A stretch of 64,000 nt of DNA from an uncultured Algimonas sp. (GCF_947498175.1 NZ_CANMJB010000002.1:1-64000); one strand, 5' to 3'. Positions 43,177 through 53,033 are shown, numbered from the stretch's first letter. Program-made: numbers and translations. Notes: generated from the sequence alone by a model not told the origin.

Positions 43177-43191
43177 TGGGGTCGCGTCCGG

Positions 43192-44151
43192 ATGGAGACC
43201 GATCTTTCATTTCCCTTGGTGCTGGCCTGGGCCGTGCCGTTCTTCGCGGCGACGGTGGCGCTGGAATGGGCGATGGTCGCGCAGGGGCGGGCGCGCGGAC
43301 GCTATGAATGGCGTGACGCGGTCACTTCCATGACGATGGGACTGGGCAATCTGGCCACGGACCTGCTGTTCGGGTTTCTCAGCCTGGCCGCTCTGATGTG
43401 GCTCTGGCAGTTCCGTCTGTGGGATCTGGGGGTGAGCCTGCCGATCATCCTGCTGGCGCTGGTGGCGCAGGATTTCGTCTATTACTGGAAACACCGCGCC
43501 AGCCACCGCATCCGCTGGTTCTGGAGTGCCCATGTGGTTCATCATTCCAGCGAACACTACAATCTGACGACGGCACTGCGCCAGCCCTGGACCGGTCATT
43601 TCACCGGCTTGGTGCTGCTCTCGACCCCGCTGGTCCTGATGGGTTTCCATCCGTTGCTGATCGGTTTCGTCGGATCGCTGAACTTGCTCTACCAGTACTG
43701 GATCCACACGGAGGCGATCCGCAAATTGCCGCGCTGGGTGGAAGGGATAATTAACACGCCCTCGCACCACCGCGTTCATCACAGTACCCATCCGACGCAT
43801 CTAGACATGAACTATGCGGGCATTTTCATTGTCTGGGACCGGCTGTTCGGCACATTCATCGAAGAGCGCGACGACGAAGCCATGACATACGGGCTGGTCG
43901 AGAATGTCGGCACATTCAACCCGCTACGGGTCGCTTTCGCCGAATGGATCGCGATTTTCCGCGACGCCGCCGCGCCGGGCCTGACCTGGCGGCAGCGTCT
44001 GGCCTATATGGTCGCGCCGCCCGGCTACAGCCATGACGGGTCGCGCCAAGGCAGTGACGCGATTCTCGCCGCTTGGCGGGCCAGGCCGGAATCATCGACC
44101 GACATGTCCGCACCAGGCCCTGCACCTTCATCTGCGCCTGCCGAGGGGTGA
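43192..44151 (+). CDS. sterol desaturase/fatty acid hydroxylase family protein
   Basis: Di-iron membrane hydroxylase of 319 residues. Four hydrophobic segments and the histidine clusters KHRASH, HVVHHSS, HTEAI and HHRVHHSTHP define the family, which hydroxylates or desaturates sterols, carotenoids or sphingolipid fatty acids. Bacterial members often act on hopanoids or lipid A-like acyl chains. ATG 43192 removes a short unlikely N-terminus (start at 43147). It diverges from ugd. The substrate remains open. Confidence 0.85.
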   Translation: METDLSFPLVLAWAVPFFAATVALEWAMVAQGRARGRYEWRDAVTSMTMGLGNLATDLLFGFLSLAALMWLWQFRLWDLGVSLPIILLALVAQDFVYYWKHRASHRIRWFWSAHVVHHSSEHYNLTTALRQPWTGHFTGLVLLSTPLVLMGFHPLLIGFVGSLNLLYQYWIHTEAIRKLPRWVEGIINTPSHHRVHHSTHPTHLDMNYAGIFIVWDRLFGTFIEERDDEAMTYGLVENVGTFNPLRVAFAEWIAIFRDAAAPGLTWRQRLAYMVAPPGYSHDGSRQGSDAILAAWRARPESSTDMSAPGPAPSSAPAEG

Positions 44152-44258
44152 AAACCGCGTCGCTTCCTTCCAAAGCTGCAAGCCTGTCGCAACTGGCTGC
44201 GGCCAAAGTGCGCCGCGTCACAAATTGCGGCGGAATGACGCCATTCCCGACTGGTCAT

Positions 44259-44273
44259 CGTCATTATATGACG
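44259..44273. promoter_or_regulatory. CGTCAT-TAT-ATGACG inverted repeat before petA
   Basis: A perfect 6+3+6 inverted repeat about 90 bp upstream of petA in the 214-bp space that must hold the petABC promoter. The bases around it are AT-rich. A regulator cannot be named. Confidence 0.4.
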
Positions 44274-44365
44274 TTAGAGACGCGGCGCACGCAGGAGCCG
44301 CCGGACGGTTCCATCGGGCGCGTGCCGCACAATGTGCGCCAAGGGATTGCATAGAGGTTTTACCG

Positions 44366-44926
44366 ATGGCCGAGATTGGCTTGATCCATCACGACGACAT
44401 CGTCGAAGACGACGGAAAACGCGATTTCATCTTCCTGCTGGCCGGTGCCGCCGGCGCGGTCGGCGCCGCGTCGATCGTCTGGCCGCTGGTCGCGCAGATG
44501 GGCAAAGCGGCCGATACGCTGGCTTTGGGCTCTATCGAGATCGACATCGGTCAGATCGCCGAAGGCGAACAACTCAAAGTGCTGTGGCGCGGTGCGCCGG
44601 TCTTTGTGCGCCACCGCACGGCCGCCGAGATCGCCGAAGCCGAAAGCGTGAACCTGGCAGACCTGCCCGACCCGGCGACCGACGCCGACCGGCTGGTTCC
44701 GGGACCCGACGGCGCGCTGAAACCCGAATATCTCGTCCAGGTCGGCGTCTGCACCCATTTCGGTTGCGTCCCCGTGGGAGAAGCGGGCGACTATGACGGC
44801 TGGTATTGCCCGTGCCACGGCAGCCATTACGACACGTCCGGACGCATCCGCAAAGGCCCCGCACCGCGGAACCTCGACGTGCCCCCTTACGAATATCTCT
44901 CCGACACCGTCATCAAGGTCGGATAA
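44366..44926 (+). CDS. petA: ubiquinol-cytochrome c reductase iron-sulfur subunit (Rieske)
   Basis: Membrane-anchored [2Fe-2S] subunit of complex III (186 residues) that passes electrons from ubiquinol to cytochrome c1. A hydrophobic N-terminal anchor (about 22-45, IFLLAGAAGAVGAASIVWPL) precedes the cluster domain with Cys129-Thr-His131...Cys134 (CTHFGC) and Cys148-Pro-Cys150-His151 (CPCHGS), the full ligand set. AGAGG lies before ATG 44366. It is the first gene of a petA-petB-petC operon. Confidence 0.97.
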   Translation: MAEIGLIHHDDIVEDDGKRDFIFLLAGAAGAVGAASIVWPLVAQMGKAADTLALGSIEIDIGQIAEGEQLKVLWRGAPVFVRHRTAAEIAEAESVNLADLPDPATDADRLVPGPDGALKPEYLVQVGVCTHFGCVPVGEAGDYDGWYCPCHGSHYDTSGRIRKGPAPRNLDVPPYEYLSDTVIKVG

Positions 44927-44952
44927 AGAGGCAAGCAGAAGAGACGACGATC

Positions 44953-46242
44953 ATGGCCGGACCGAGTACATACGAACCCAAGGGCGCGGTGATGCGCTGG
45001 ATGGATACGCGCCTGCCCATCGTGCGCATGGGCGCGGACTTCATGACGTTCCCGACGCCGCGCAACCTGAACTATTGGTGGACCTTCGGCGGCATCCTGC
45101 TGCTCTGCCTGATGATCCAGATCGTCACCGGCGTCATTCTCGGCATGCATTATGTCGCCCATATCGACCACGCTTTCGACTCGGTCCAGCGCATCCGCCG
45201 CGACGTGCCTTATGGCTGGTTGATGCAATCGGCCCATGCGGTCGGGGCGTCCATGTTCTTCTTGGCCGTCTACATGCACATGTTCCGCGCGCTCTATTAC
45301 GGGTCCTACAAGGCGCCGCGCGAAGTGCTGTGGATCATCGGCTGTCTAATCTACCTCGTCATGATGGCGACGGCTTTCCTGGGCTATACGCTGCCTTGGG
45401 GCCAGATGTCCTTCTGGGGCGCGACCGTGATCACCGGCTTCTTCGGCGCCGTTCCGGTCGTGGGCGAGGGCCTGCAGCAATGGCTGCTGGGCGGCTACGC
45501 CGTCGACAACGCGACGCTGAACCGCTTCTACAGCCTGCACTATCTGTTGCCCTTCATCATTGCGGCCCTGTCGGGCCTGCATGTCTGGGCGCTGCACGTG
45601 ACGGGGTCCTCCAACCCGATCGGCGTGTCGTCCAAGGTCAAGACGGATACGCTGCCCTTCCACCCCTATTTCACGGTCAAGGACATGTTCGCGGTGACGG
45701 TCTTTTTGATCATCTTCGCCTTCTTCCTGTTCTATCTGCCCGACGCGCTCGGACATGCGGACAACTACATCAAGGCGGATCCGCTGAAGACGCCGCCGCA
45801 CATCGTGCCGGAATGGTACTTCCTGCCGTTCTACGCGATCCTGCGCGCCGTGCCGGACAAGCTGGCCGGAATCCTGCTGATGCTGGGCGCGATCGCCGTG
45901 CTATTCGTGCTGCCCTGGCTGGATACGTCGCGCGTGCGCTCCATGCGGTTCCGCCCCATCGCCCGCTGGTTCTTCTTCTTCTTCGTGATCTTCTGCTTCA
46001 TCCTCGGCTGGTGCGGCGCGGGCGTGCCGGACGATTATGCGATCAAGATCGGGGACGGCGGGATCACCTTCTACCGTCTCGGTCAGATCAGCACGCTCTA
46101 CTATTTCGCCTATTTCATCGTGATCCTGCCCATTCTCGGGCTGATCGAGGATCCGGTGGAGCGACCGGCCTCCATCACCCAGGCCATCCTGGATTACGGC
46201 GACAAACCCGAACCCGAAAAGGTGCTGGTGCCCGCCGAATAG
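44953..46242 (+). CDS. petB: cytochrome b of the bc1 complex
   Basis: The quinone-binding heme protein of complex III, 429 residues with eight to nine membrane segments. Paired histidines for the two b hemes lie in HAVGASMFFLAVYMHMFR and HYLLPFIIAALSGLHVWALH. PEWYFLPFYAILRAVPDKL is the classic PEWY motif near the Qo site. It follows petA by 26 bp. The C-terminus extends to a short tail (EPEKVLVPAE). No fusion with cytochrome c1 is seen; petC is separate. Confidence 0.97.
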   Translation: MAGPSTYEPKGAVMRWMDTRLPIVRMGADFMTFPTPRNLNYWWTFGGILLLCLMIQIVTGVILGMHYVAHIDHAFDSVQRIRRDVPYGWLMQSAHAVGASMFFLAVYMHMFRALYYGSYKAPREVLWIIGCLIYLVMMATAFLGYTLPWGQMSFWGATVITGFFGAVPVVGEGLQQWLLGGYAVDNATLNRFYSLHYLLPFIIAALSGLHVWALHVTGSSNPIGVSSKVKTDTLPFHPYFTVKDMFAVTVFLIIFAFFLFYLPDALGHADNYIKADPLKTPPHIVPEWYFLPFYAILRAVPDKLAGILLMLGAIAVLFVLPWLDTSRVRSMRFRPIARWFFFFFVIFCFILGWCGAGVPDDYAIKIGDGGITFYRLGQISTLYYFAYFIVILPILGLIEDPVERPASITQAILDYGDKPEPEKVLVPAE

Positions 46243-46294
46243 GCGTGCCGGCCCTGACGACCCCGGACTTCAAGAGCGAGCGGTAAAGACGACC

Positions 46295-47158
46295 ATGGCA
46301 TTCAAGACCGTCAGAAACTTCCTCATCGCGGGCGGCGTCGCCGCCGCGTCGCTGACCGGTATCGCGATCGCTGCCGGCGGCAGCGGCCCGGCCGACGGCT
46401 ATGAGATGATCCACAAGCACTGGCATTGGCAGGGCATGACCGGAACCTATGACAAGGAAGCCATGCAACGCGGCTTCAACGTCTATGCCAATGTCTGCCG
46501 GTCCTGCCACAATCTGGACCATCTGGCCTTCCGCCATCTGGGCGACGAAGGCGGGCCGTTCTATGACGAACGCTTCCCCAATCCGAACGACAATCCGCTC
46601 GTCAAGAACATCGCCGCGGAATACGAGATCACGGATCTGAACCCGGAAGACGGCTCCGAAATCACGCGCCCCGGCATTCCGGCCGACTATTTCCCGCCCA
46701 TCTACCGCAACGACTCCGAAGCGCGCTTCGTCAATAACGGTGCTTTGCCGCCGGATCTGTCCGTCATGGTCAAGGCGCGCAACAACGGCGCCGATTACAT
46801 GTACAACCTGCTGCTCGCCTACGAGCATCCGCAACCCGATACCGTCTCGCTGAGCCCCGGCCAGTACTACAACCCGGTCATGGAAGGCTCCAAGATCGCC
46901 ATGCCGCCGCAGTTGCAGCCGCAGGAAGGCGTATTCGAATATCAAAGCGACACGGAAGGCCAGAACCCGCCCGAAGCCACCGTCGAACAGATGGCGGCGG
47001 ACCTGACGGAATTTCTGGCCTGGTCGGCCGACCCGAAGCTGGCCGAGCGCAAGTCCGCCGGTCTGATGTCCATGGTCTATCTGCTGATCCTCGCCGTTCT
47101 GCTGTGGCTGGCTTACAAGCGCATCTGGCGCCGCCTGAAGCAACCCGTCGGCGGCTAG
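46295..47158 (+). CDS. petC: cytochrome c1 of the bc1 complex
   Basis: Heme-bearing c-type cytochrome (287 residues), accepting electrons from the Rieske protein. A signal-like N-terminus (1-28) is followed by the heme-binding Cys68-Arg-Ser-Cys71-His72 and, further on, the methionine-ligand region near MEGSKIAMPPQL. A C-terminal hydrophobic anchor (LMSMVYLLILAVLLWLAYKRIWRRL) holds it in the membrane. It is the last gene of the operon and is followed 25 bp later by a strong terminator. Confidence 0.97.
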   Translation: MAFKTVRNFLIAGGVAAASLTGIAIAAGGSGPADGYEMIHKHWHWQGMTGTYDKEAMQRGFNVYANVCRSCHNLDHLAFRHLGDEGGPFYDERFPNPNDNPLVKNIAAEYEITDLNPEDGSEITRPGIPADYFPPIYRNDSEARFVNNGALPPDLSVMVKARNNGADYMYNLLLAYEHPQPDTVSLSPGQYYNPVMEGSKIAMPPQLQPQEGVFEYQSDTEGQNPPEATVEQMAADLTEFLAWSADPKLAERKSAGLMSMVYLLILAVLLWLAYKRIWRRLKQPVGG

Positions 47159-47183
47159 GCCGGATCGCCGGACCCGTTTTCGA

Positions 47184-47214
47184 GACCCGCCCTTGTTCGG
47201 CGGGTCTTTTTTTT
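47184..47214 (+). terminator. rho-independent terminator of petABC
   Basis: Perfect 8-bp stem (GACCCGCC with GGCGGGTC), 7-nt loop, then eight T. It closes the operon 25 bp after petC. Confidence 0.95.
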
Positions 47215-47273
47215 GCGGTCTTCATCGCGGGGAAAGCCCTGTCATTGTCGGCCTGCAGACCCTATCGTTTCCC

Positions 47274-48578
47274 ATGGGCTCGACGCGACTCATCGGCATT
47301 CTGGCGACCCTTGTCGCGATCCTGATCGCCGCCGTGGCAGGTACGGCGCTCTATACCTCCGTGCGCTTCGCGGATGCCGAACGGGAAGCTCGGACCGCGA
47401 TCGCCGAGGCAACCGCCTATTCGCGCGTCCTCGACCGGTTGAAGGATGCCGTGCTGGATGCCGAAACCGGCCAACGCGGCTACCTCCTGACCGGGGAGCG
47501 CGATTATCTCATCCCCTATGTCGAAGCGCGCGCACTGATGGGCGATTCCATCGACGATGGATGGGTTCTGCAAGCTCTGCGCGGCGGCGAGGACGAGGAA
47601 CTGCGCCGGCTGATCGACTTCAAGATGACCGAGTTGGACGAGGTTCTACGCCTGTTCGACAGCGGCAATCCGAATGCGGCGCTCAGCATGGTGCAAACTG
47701 ATCGCGGCCGCGAACTGATGCGCGATATCCGCATCGCCATCCGCATCCGCCAGTCCGAGGCCCAGGCCTTGGCAGACACGGCCGCGGCGCGGTCGCAGAA
47801 CTATAGCGACCGGTCCGGCGTGGTGTCCACGCTGTTGGCCGCTCTGCTTGGATTGGCCACGCTCATGGGGGCCGTGACGCTCTATCTCTGGAGCCGGACG
47901 GACCGCGCCGTGGCGGAAGCGGAGGAAGCGACCGATACGGCCGAGCGGATCGAGATCGTCGCGCGCGAGCTCAACCACCGCATGAAGAACCTGTTCGCCG
48001 TCGCCCAGGGCATGTTGCGCCAGAGCGCGCGCGGCCGCGGGGAGGGGATCGAACGGTTCGCCGACGAGGCGTCCGCCCGGATCACCGCCATGTCCCACGC
48101 CTACTCCGCGACGCGCGATCTGGGCGATCAGCGTACCTTGTCGTCGGACGAATTGTTCGACCGGGTCGTGCGCGTGCAACTCTTGGACGGACACCGGTTG
48201 AGGACGTCGGGCGCGTCGCGCGACCTGCCGGAAGAGGCGATTACCCCGCTCGCCCTGATCCTGCACGAATGGACGACGAACGCCCTGAAATACGGGGCCT
48301 GGAAAGAGGATGCGACGCCGACCCCGGAGGCCCAGGTCACCGTCACGCTCGGTGAGACGCCGGACGGCGATCTGGAATTGCTCTGGGACGAGCGTAGCGA
48401 ACGCCGCGGCCTGCCCGTTCCCGAAGGTCGCGGATACGGCTCCAAACTCATCAAGGCCTGCGCGGCGCAACTCGGCGGATCCGTCGATTACGATTGGCAC
48501 GATGAAGGCGTGCGTATCCGCCTAACGGCCGATGCTGCGCGGCTGGCGGTCGTTCCACAAGCCGAACACGCCGACTGA
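47274..48578 (+). CDS. HWE-type sensor histidine kinase with CHASE3 domain
   Basis: Membrane histidine kinase of 434 residues. A transmembrane segment (about 6-24) leads to a periplasmic CHASE3 domain (DAETGQRGYLLTGERDYL), a second segment (about 183-206), and an HWE/HisKA_2 kinase core with the phospho-acceptor His in RELNHRMKNLFAVAQGM, and the ATP-binding LILHEWTTNALKYGAW. Such kinases often feed the general stress response of alphaproteobacteria. No response regulator, PhyR, EcfG or NepR gene is nearby, so it is an orphan kinase. Transcription must start after the petABC terminator, 60 bp upstream. Confidence 0.92.
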   Translation: MGSTRLIGILATLVAILIAAVAGTALYTSVRFADAEREARTAIAEATAYSRVLDRLKDAVLDAETGQRGYLLTGERDYLIPYVEARALMGDSIDDGWVLQALRGGEDEELRRLIDFKMTELDEVLRLFDSGNPNAALSMVQTDRGRELMRDIRIAIRIRQSEAQALADTAAARSQNYSDRSGVVSTLLAALLGLATLMGAVTLYLWSRTDRAVAEAEEATDTAERIEIVARELNHRMKNLFAVAQGMLRQSARGRGEGIERFADEASARITAMSHAYSATRDLGDQRTLSSDELFDRVVRVQLLDGHRLRTSGASRDLPEEAITPLALILHEWTTNALKYGAWKEDATPTPEAQVTVTLGETPDGDLELLWDERSERRGLPVPEGRGYGSKLIKACAAQLGGSVDYDWHDEGVRIRLTADAARLAVVPQAEHAD

Positions 48579-48635
48579 AAGACACGGTCACCGATCTTGT
48601 GGGGCCTGTGGCGAGCCCGGCGTTATGAAGGTGAC

Positions 48636-49154
48636 ATGACTTTCGACTTCCAGCCCGTGCTTTCCGATGACCTCGTCCGTCTGCGCCCGATGCGGCAAGA
48701 AGATTTCGAACCGCTCTTCTCCGTGGCCTCCGACCCGGCGATCTGGGCTCAACATCCCGCCAGCGATCGCTATCTCGAACCCGTCTTCCGCACTTTCTTC
48801 GATGGCGGAATGCAAGGAGGCGGCGCGTTTGCCATCCTGGAGGCCGATGGGAGCCGGATGATCGGGTCCACACGCTACCACGGATATGATCCGGACGCCT
48901 CGGAAGTGGAAATCGGCTGGACATTCCTGGCCCGGTCCCACTGGGGCGGGCCATGGAACCGCGCCGTGAAGCATCTGATGCTGGATCATGCCTTCCGTTT
49001 CGTGGACCGCGTCATCCTCCATGCGGGGCCTGACAACCACCGCTCCTGGCGCGCCATCGAAAAGATCGGCGGCCGACCCGTCGGCGAACGATCCGGAGAC
49101 GATGGCAGGGTCAGCCTGCGCTATGCCGTGACGCGTGAGACGCTCGCGATCTGA
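48636..49154 (+). CDS. GNAT family N-acetyltransferase (RimJ/RimL-like)
   Basis: A 172-residue acetyltransferase using acetyl-CoA. The GNAT fold reads DLVRLRPMRQEDFEPLFSVA, the central EVEIGWTFLARSHWGG where the acetyl-CoA pyrophosphate is bound, and FVDRVILHAGPDNHRSWRAI for the second motif. This layout is common in RimJ/RimL-type proteins that acetylate ribosomal or other small substrates. AAGG lies before ATG 48636. The stop directly abuts the stop of the convergent TonB-like gene. Confidence 0.88.
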   Translation: MTFDFQPVLSDDLVRLRPMRQEDFEPLFSVASDPAIWAQHPASDRYLEPVFRTFFDGGMQGGGAFAILEADGSRMIGSTRYHGYDPDASEVEIGWTFLARSHWGGPWNRAVKHLMLDHAFRFVDRVILHAGPDNHRSWRAIEKIGGRPVGERSGDDGRVSLRYAVTRETLAI

Positions 49155-50135
49155 TCAATTGTCCAGCTCGAACCGGTAGCGCTTGCGGATGCCGCGCGTT
49201 TCGACGGGAACGCCGTTCACGGTGCGCGGGTGGAAGCGTGTCCGCATCGCGGCGCGTTCGGCCTCCCGGACGAAATCGTTGGTGTATCGGTCGGCTTGCA
49301 CATCGATCACATCGGCGCGCGAAACGCGGCCATCCGCATCGATCGTCAGCGACAAGGTCACGACGGCCTCCTCGCCCCGGCGCATGGCCCGGCGCGGATA
49401 GCGTGGGGTGGCGTTGCGGCGCACCTGCGGTGCGGTTCGGTCGCCGCTCACCGGCGATCCGCCCCGCATTCCGTCGCGCGCATCGTTGCGTGAAGGACGG
49501 AAGATGACACTCGGGGAGAAGCCGTCTCCGAACCGGCTGGGGCCGCCGGCCAGCCGGTCGTCGGGGACTCCGGCATATTGCGCGGAGTCGCGCTCGCGCG
49601 TGCGCTCCGGCAGACCCTCCAATATGGCCGTTTCTTCGATGTCGGCGCGCAGGGCGGCAATCTCTTCGTCGCGGGCACCCAAATACTGGCCCCACTTCTG
49701 CTGATAGGCTTCGACGGCGGCCCGTCGCCGGACGACGCTGTAGCGCGGATCGTACACGGTCGTCAGCGTCGCCTGCCAGTCACGGTCCGCCGCGCCGTCC
49801 AGCACGTCCAACTGCGCACGCACGGCGTTCCGGCGCGGATGGTCGGGGTGTTGCGTCAGGAAATCCGTCAACCGGGCCCGCCGCAGGGCGGGATCGGTTT
49901 CGCCCAGAGCGCGAAGATAGGATTGCCGGGCTTCGGGCATGGGATCCACGGTTTCGGCTTGTCCATGGGGGGCCACGGAGCCGGACAGGCTCCACCAGAC
50001 TGCGATGAGCACCAGCAGGCCGACGGCCGACACGGCGAGCCACAGCGCGGGGCCGGCATCGGAAACGGCATTTTCGCCTAGGGGTTCGTCTTCGATCGAT
50101 TGATACACGGGTTCGCTTATAGGGCGAATGGGCAT
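49155..50135 (-). CDS. membrane-anchored TonB family protein
   Basis: A 326-residue protein with one membrane segment (about 30-52, LWLAVSAVGLLVLIAVWWSL), a long periplasmic helical stalk (RDEEIAALRADIEETAIL), and a C-terminal TonB domain (RNATPRYPRRAMRRGEEAVV, MRTRFHPRTVNGVPVETRGI). It could energise outer-membrane receptors such as the one at 32058. ExbB/ExbD are not encoded here. ATG 50135 avoids an unlikely N-terminal extension; a 44-bp spacer divides it from the divergent polA. Confidence 0.88.
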   Translation of the reverse strand: MPIRPISEPVYQSIEDEPLGENAVSDAGPALWLAVSAVGLLVLIAVWWSLSGSVAPHGQAETVDPMPEARQSYLRALGETDPALRRARLTDFLTQHPDHPRRNAVRAQLDVLDGAADRDWQATLTTVYDPRYSVVRRRAAVEAYQQKWGQYLGARDEEIAALRADIEETAILEGLPERTRERDSAQYAGVPDDRLAGGPSRFGDGFSPSVIFRPSRNDARDGMRGGSPVSGDRTAPQVRRNATPRYPRRAMRRGEEAVVTLSLTIDADGRVSRADVIDVQADRYTNDFVREAERAAMRTRFHPRTVNGVPVETRGIRKRYRFELDN

Positions 50136-50179
50136 GCGCGGTATAGACAGGATGCGCGGCGCATCGCACAAGCCGCTCC

Positions 50180-53002
50180 ATGAGCGAAATCAAGCCCGTC
50201 ACGCCGCAGTCCCATGTCGTCCTCGTGGACGGGTCCGGCTATATCTTCCGCGCCTTTCACGCGCTGCCGCCCCTGACCCGCAAGTCGGACGGCCTGCCCA
50301 TCGGGGCGGTCGCCGGGTTCTGCAACATGCTGTTCAAGATGCTGAAGGACCAGAAGGACGAAAACCGCCCGACCCACTTCGCCGTCGTGTTCGACAAGGG
50401 CAGCCATACCTTCCGCAACGACATCTACGATGCCTATAAGGCCAACCGCGGCGAGCCGCCCGAAGACCTGGTCCCACAATTCCCGCTGACCCGCGACGCA
50501 TCCCGCGCCTTCGGTGCCCCGGCGGTGGAGATGGAAGGGTTCGAAGCGGACGACCTGATCGCGACCTACGCCCGGCAGGCGGAAGGGTTCGGGGCGCGCG
50601 TGACCATCATCTCGTCGGACAAGGACCTGATGCAGCTGGTTTCGGAACGCATCTCCATGCTCGACCCGATGAAGAACAAGCCCATCGGCCCCAAGGAGGT
50701 CGAGGAGAAGTTCGGGGTCACGCCCGACAAGGTCATCGACGTGCAATCCCTGGCGGGCGATTCGGTCGACAACATACCCGGCGTGCCCGGCATCGGCGTG
50801 AAGACGGCGGCATTGCTGCTCGAGGAATATGGCGACCTCGAAACGTTGTTGGAGCGGGCCGGGGAGATCAAGCAAAAGGGCCGGCGCGAAAAGTTGATCG
50901 AGCATGCCGAAAGTGCGCGCGTGTCCAAGGAATTGGTGACGTTGAAGACCGATGTCGCGGTCGATCCGCCGCTCGAGGAACTGGCCGTGACCGATCCCGA
51001 TGTGGAGGTGCTGTTCGACTTCCTCGAAGCGATGGGCTTCCGCACGCTGACGGCCCGTGTCCGCCAAGCGCTGGGTGACGGCGAGAGTGACGGTCTGCGC
51101 TCGGACGACACCAAAGAGGCGGTCGTCTCGCCCGCCCTGCGCGATACCTATCCCAACGTGACCTTCGATCACACGCAATATGAATGCGTCCAAAGCGAGG
51201 ACCGGCTGGCGCACTGGATCGAACGCGGGTTCGAAGAAGGCGTGATCGCGGTCGATCTGGAAACGGACAGCCTGGACAGCCGCGCGGCCAATCTGGTCGG
51301 GGTCTGCCTGGCGGTGGACGATAATGAGGCGTGCTACGTGCCGCTGGGCCATAAGGGCGAAGGTGACCTGCTGGGCGAAGAGGCACCGGAGCAGCTTGGC
51401 ATTGAGAGGGCGCTCGCCATGTTGCGACCGCTGTTGGAAGATCCGTCGGTGCTGAAGGTCGGGCAGAACTTCAAATACGATCTGGGCGTCTTCCTGCGCC
51501 ACGACCTGGAGCCGGCCCCCTATGACGATACCATGCTGATCAGCTACGCCATCGAGAACGGCGTGACCGGTCACGGCATGGACACGCTGTCCGAAACCCA
51601 TTTCGGCCACAGCCCCGTGCCGTTCAAGGAGATCGCTGGGACGGGCAAGAACAAGAAGACGTTCGACCAGATCGGCCTGGAGGACGCGACCCGCTACGCC
51701 GCAGAGGATGCGGACGTTACGCTGCGTCTGTGGAAGTTCCTCAAGCCCAGGCTCGCCCCGATGCAGGTCACGCGCGTCTATGAGAACATCGACCGCGACA
51801 TGCCGCACGTCGTCGCGAAGATGGAAAATGAAGGCATCAAGGTCGACCGGGCCGAGCTGGCGCGCCTGTCGGGCTATTTCTCCCAGAAGATGGCCGGGCT
51901 GGAAGCCGAAGCTTACGAGACGGCGGGCGAGACGTTCAACCTCGGCAGTCCCAAGCAAATCGGAGAAGTGCTGTTCGACAGGATGGGGCTGAGCGGCGGC
52001 AAGAAGACCAAGACCGGCGCCTGGCAGACCGGCGTCGACATCCTCGAACAATTGGCGGATGACGGCGAGACCTTGCCGCGCACGATCTTAAACTGGCGGC
52101 AGTTCTCCAAGCTGAAATCGACCTATACGGACGCGCTGCAGGCGCAGATCAATCCGGACACGGACCGGGTGCATACCAGTTTCAGCCTCGCAGCGACCAC
52201 GACGGGACGCCTGTCCTCATCCGATCCGAACCTTCAGAACATTCCGATCCGCACCGAGGAAGGCCGAAAGATCAGGGACGCCTTCATCGCCGAATCCGGC
52301 CATCTGCTGGTCGCCGCCGACTATTCGCAGATCGAATTGCGCCTGCTGGCCCACATGGCGGACCTGCCCAGCATGAAGCAGGCTTTCGCCGACGGGATCG
52401 ACATCCACGCCTTGACGGCGAGCGAGATGTTCGACGTCAAGTTGGACGAGATGACGCCCGACATCCGGCGTCAGGCCAAGGCGATCAATTTCGGCATCAT
52501 ATACGGCATTTCCGCTTTCGGGCTGGCCAAGAACACCGGCGTGGACCGCGGGACGGCCGCCGACTTCATCAAGACCTATTTCGAGAAGTTCCCCGGCATC
52601 CGTGCCTATATGGACGAGACCAAGGCGGAAGCGCGGGAGCGGGGCTACGTCACGACCCTGTTCGGCCGCAAGTGCCATATCGGCGGCATTCGCGAGCGCA
52701 ATCCGCAGCGCCGCGCCTTCGCCGAGCGCCAGGCCATCAACGCCCCGATCCAGGGCACGGCCGCCGACATCATGCGCCGCGCCATGATCCGCATGCCGGG
52801 CGCCATTCACGCGGTCGAAGGCGCGCGAATGTTGTTGCAGGTCCATGATGAGCTGGTCTTCGAGGTGCCGGAAGGGCGGGAGGCGGCGCTGATCGGAACA
52901 GTGCGCGAGGTGATGGAACACGCGCACGAACCGGCGGTGAGCTTGAGCGTGCCGATCGACGTGGAGGCGCAGGCGGCGAAGAACTGGAACGATGCGCATT
53001 GA
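50180..53002 (+). CDS. polA: DNA polymerase I
   Basis: Repair and Okazaki-fragment polymerase, 940 residues with all three domains. The 5'-3' exonuclease (1-290) includes DGSGYIFRAFHALPP and DVQSLAGDSVDNIPGVPGIG; the 3'-5' exonuclease (about 340-520) has the metal-binding IAVDLETDSLD and YAAEDADVTLRLW; the polymerase domain has SSSDPNLQNIPIRTEEGR, ADYSQIELRLLAH, the O-helix RQAKAINFGIIYG and the C-motif QVHDELVFEV. The proofreading carboxylates (DLETD, AEDAD) are present. ATG 50180 is 44 bp from the divergent TonB-like gene. Confidence 0.97.
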   Translation: MSEIKPVTPQSHVVLVDGSGYIFRAFHALPPLTRKSDGLPIGAVAGFCNMLFKMLKDQKDENRPTHFAVVFDKGSHTFRNDIYDAYKANRGEPPEDLVPQFPLTRDASRAFGAPAVEMEGFEADDLIATYARQAEGFGARVTIISSDKDLMQLVSERISMLDPMKNKPIGPKEVEEKFGVTPDKVIDVQSLAGDSVDNIPGVPGIGVKTAALLLEEYGDLETLLERAGEIKQKGRREKLIEHAESARVSKELVTLKTDVAVDPPLEELAVTDPDVEVLFDFLEAMGFRTLTARVRQALGDGESDGLRSDDTKEAVVSPALRDTYPNVTFDHTQYECVQSEDRLAHWIERGFEEGVIAVDLETDSLDSRAANLVGVCLAVDDNEACYVPLGHKGEGDLLGEEAPEQLGIERALAMLRPLLEDPSVLKVGQNFKYDLGVFLRHDLEPAPYDDTMLISYAIENGVTGHGMDTLSETHFGHSPVPFKEIAGTGKNKKTFDQIGLEDATRYAAEDADVTLRLWKFLKPRLAPMQVTRVYENIDRDMPHVVAKMENEGIKVDRAELARLSGYFSQKMAGLEAEAYETAGETFNLGSPKQIGEVLFDRMGLSGGKKTKTGAWQTGVDILEQLADDGETLPRTILNWRQFSKLKSTYTDALQAQINPDTDRVHTSFSLAATTTGRLSSSDPNLQNIPIRTEEGRKIRDAFIAESGHLLVAADYSQIELRLLAHMADLPSMKQAFADGIDIHALTASEMFDVKLDEMTPDIRRQAKAINFGIIYGISAFGLAKNTGVDRGTAADFIKTYFEKFPGIRAYMDETKAEARERGYVTTLFGRKCHIGGIRERNPQRRAFAERQAINAPIQGTAADIMRRAMIRMPGAIHAVEGARMLLQVHDELVFEVPEGREAALIGTVREVMEHAHEPAVSLSVPIDVEAQAAKNWNDAH

Positions 53003-53033
53003 AAGGGCGCGCTTCGCGCGGGTTTTGGATTTG

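Noticed and set aside
50117-52051. 644-codon minus-strand frame opposite polA
   Set aside because: Antisense to a full set of DNA polymerase I motifs; composition is that of a shadow frame.
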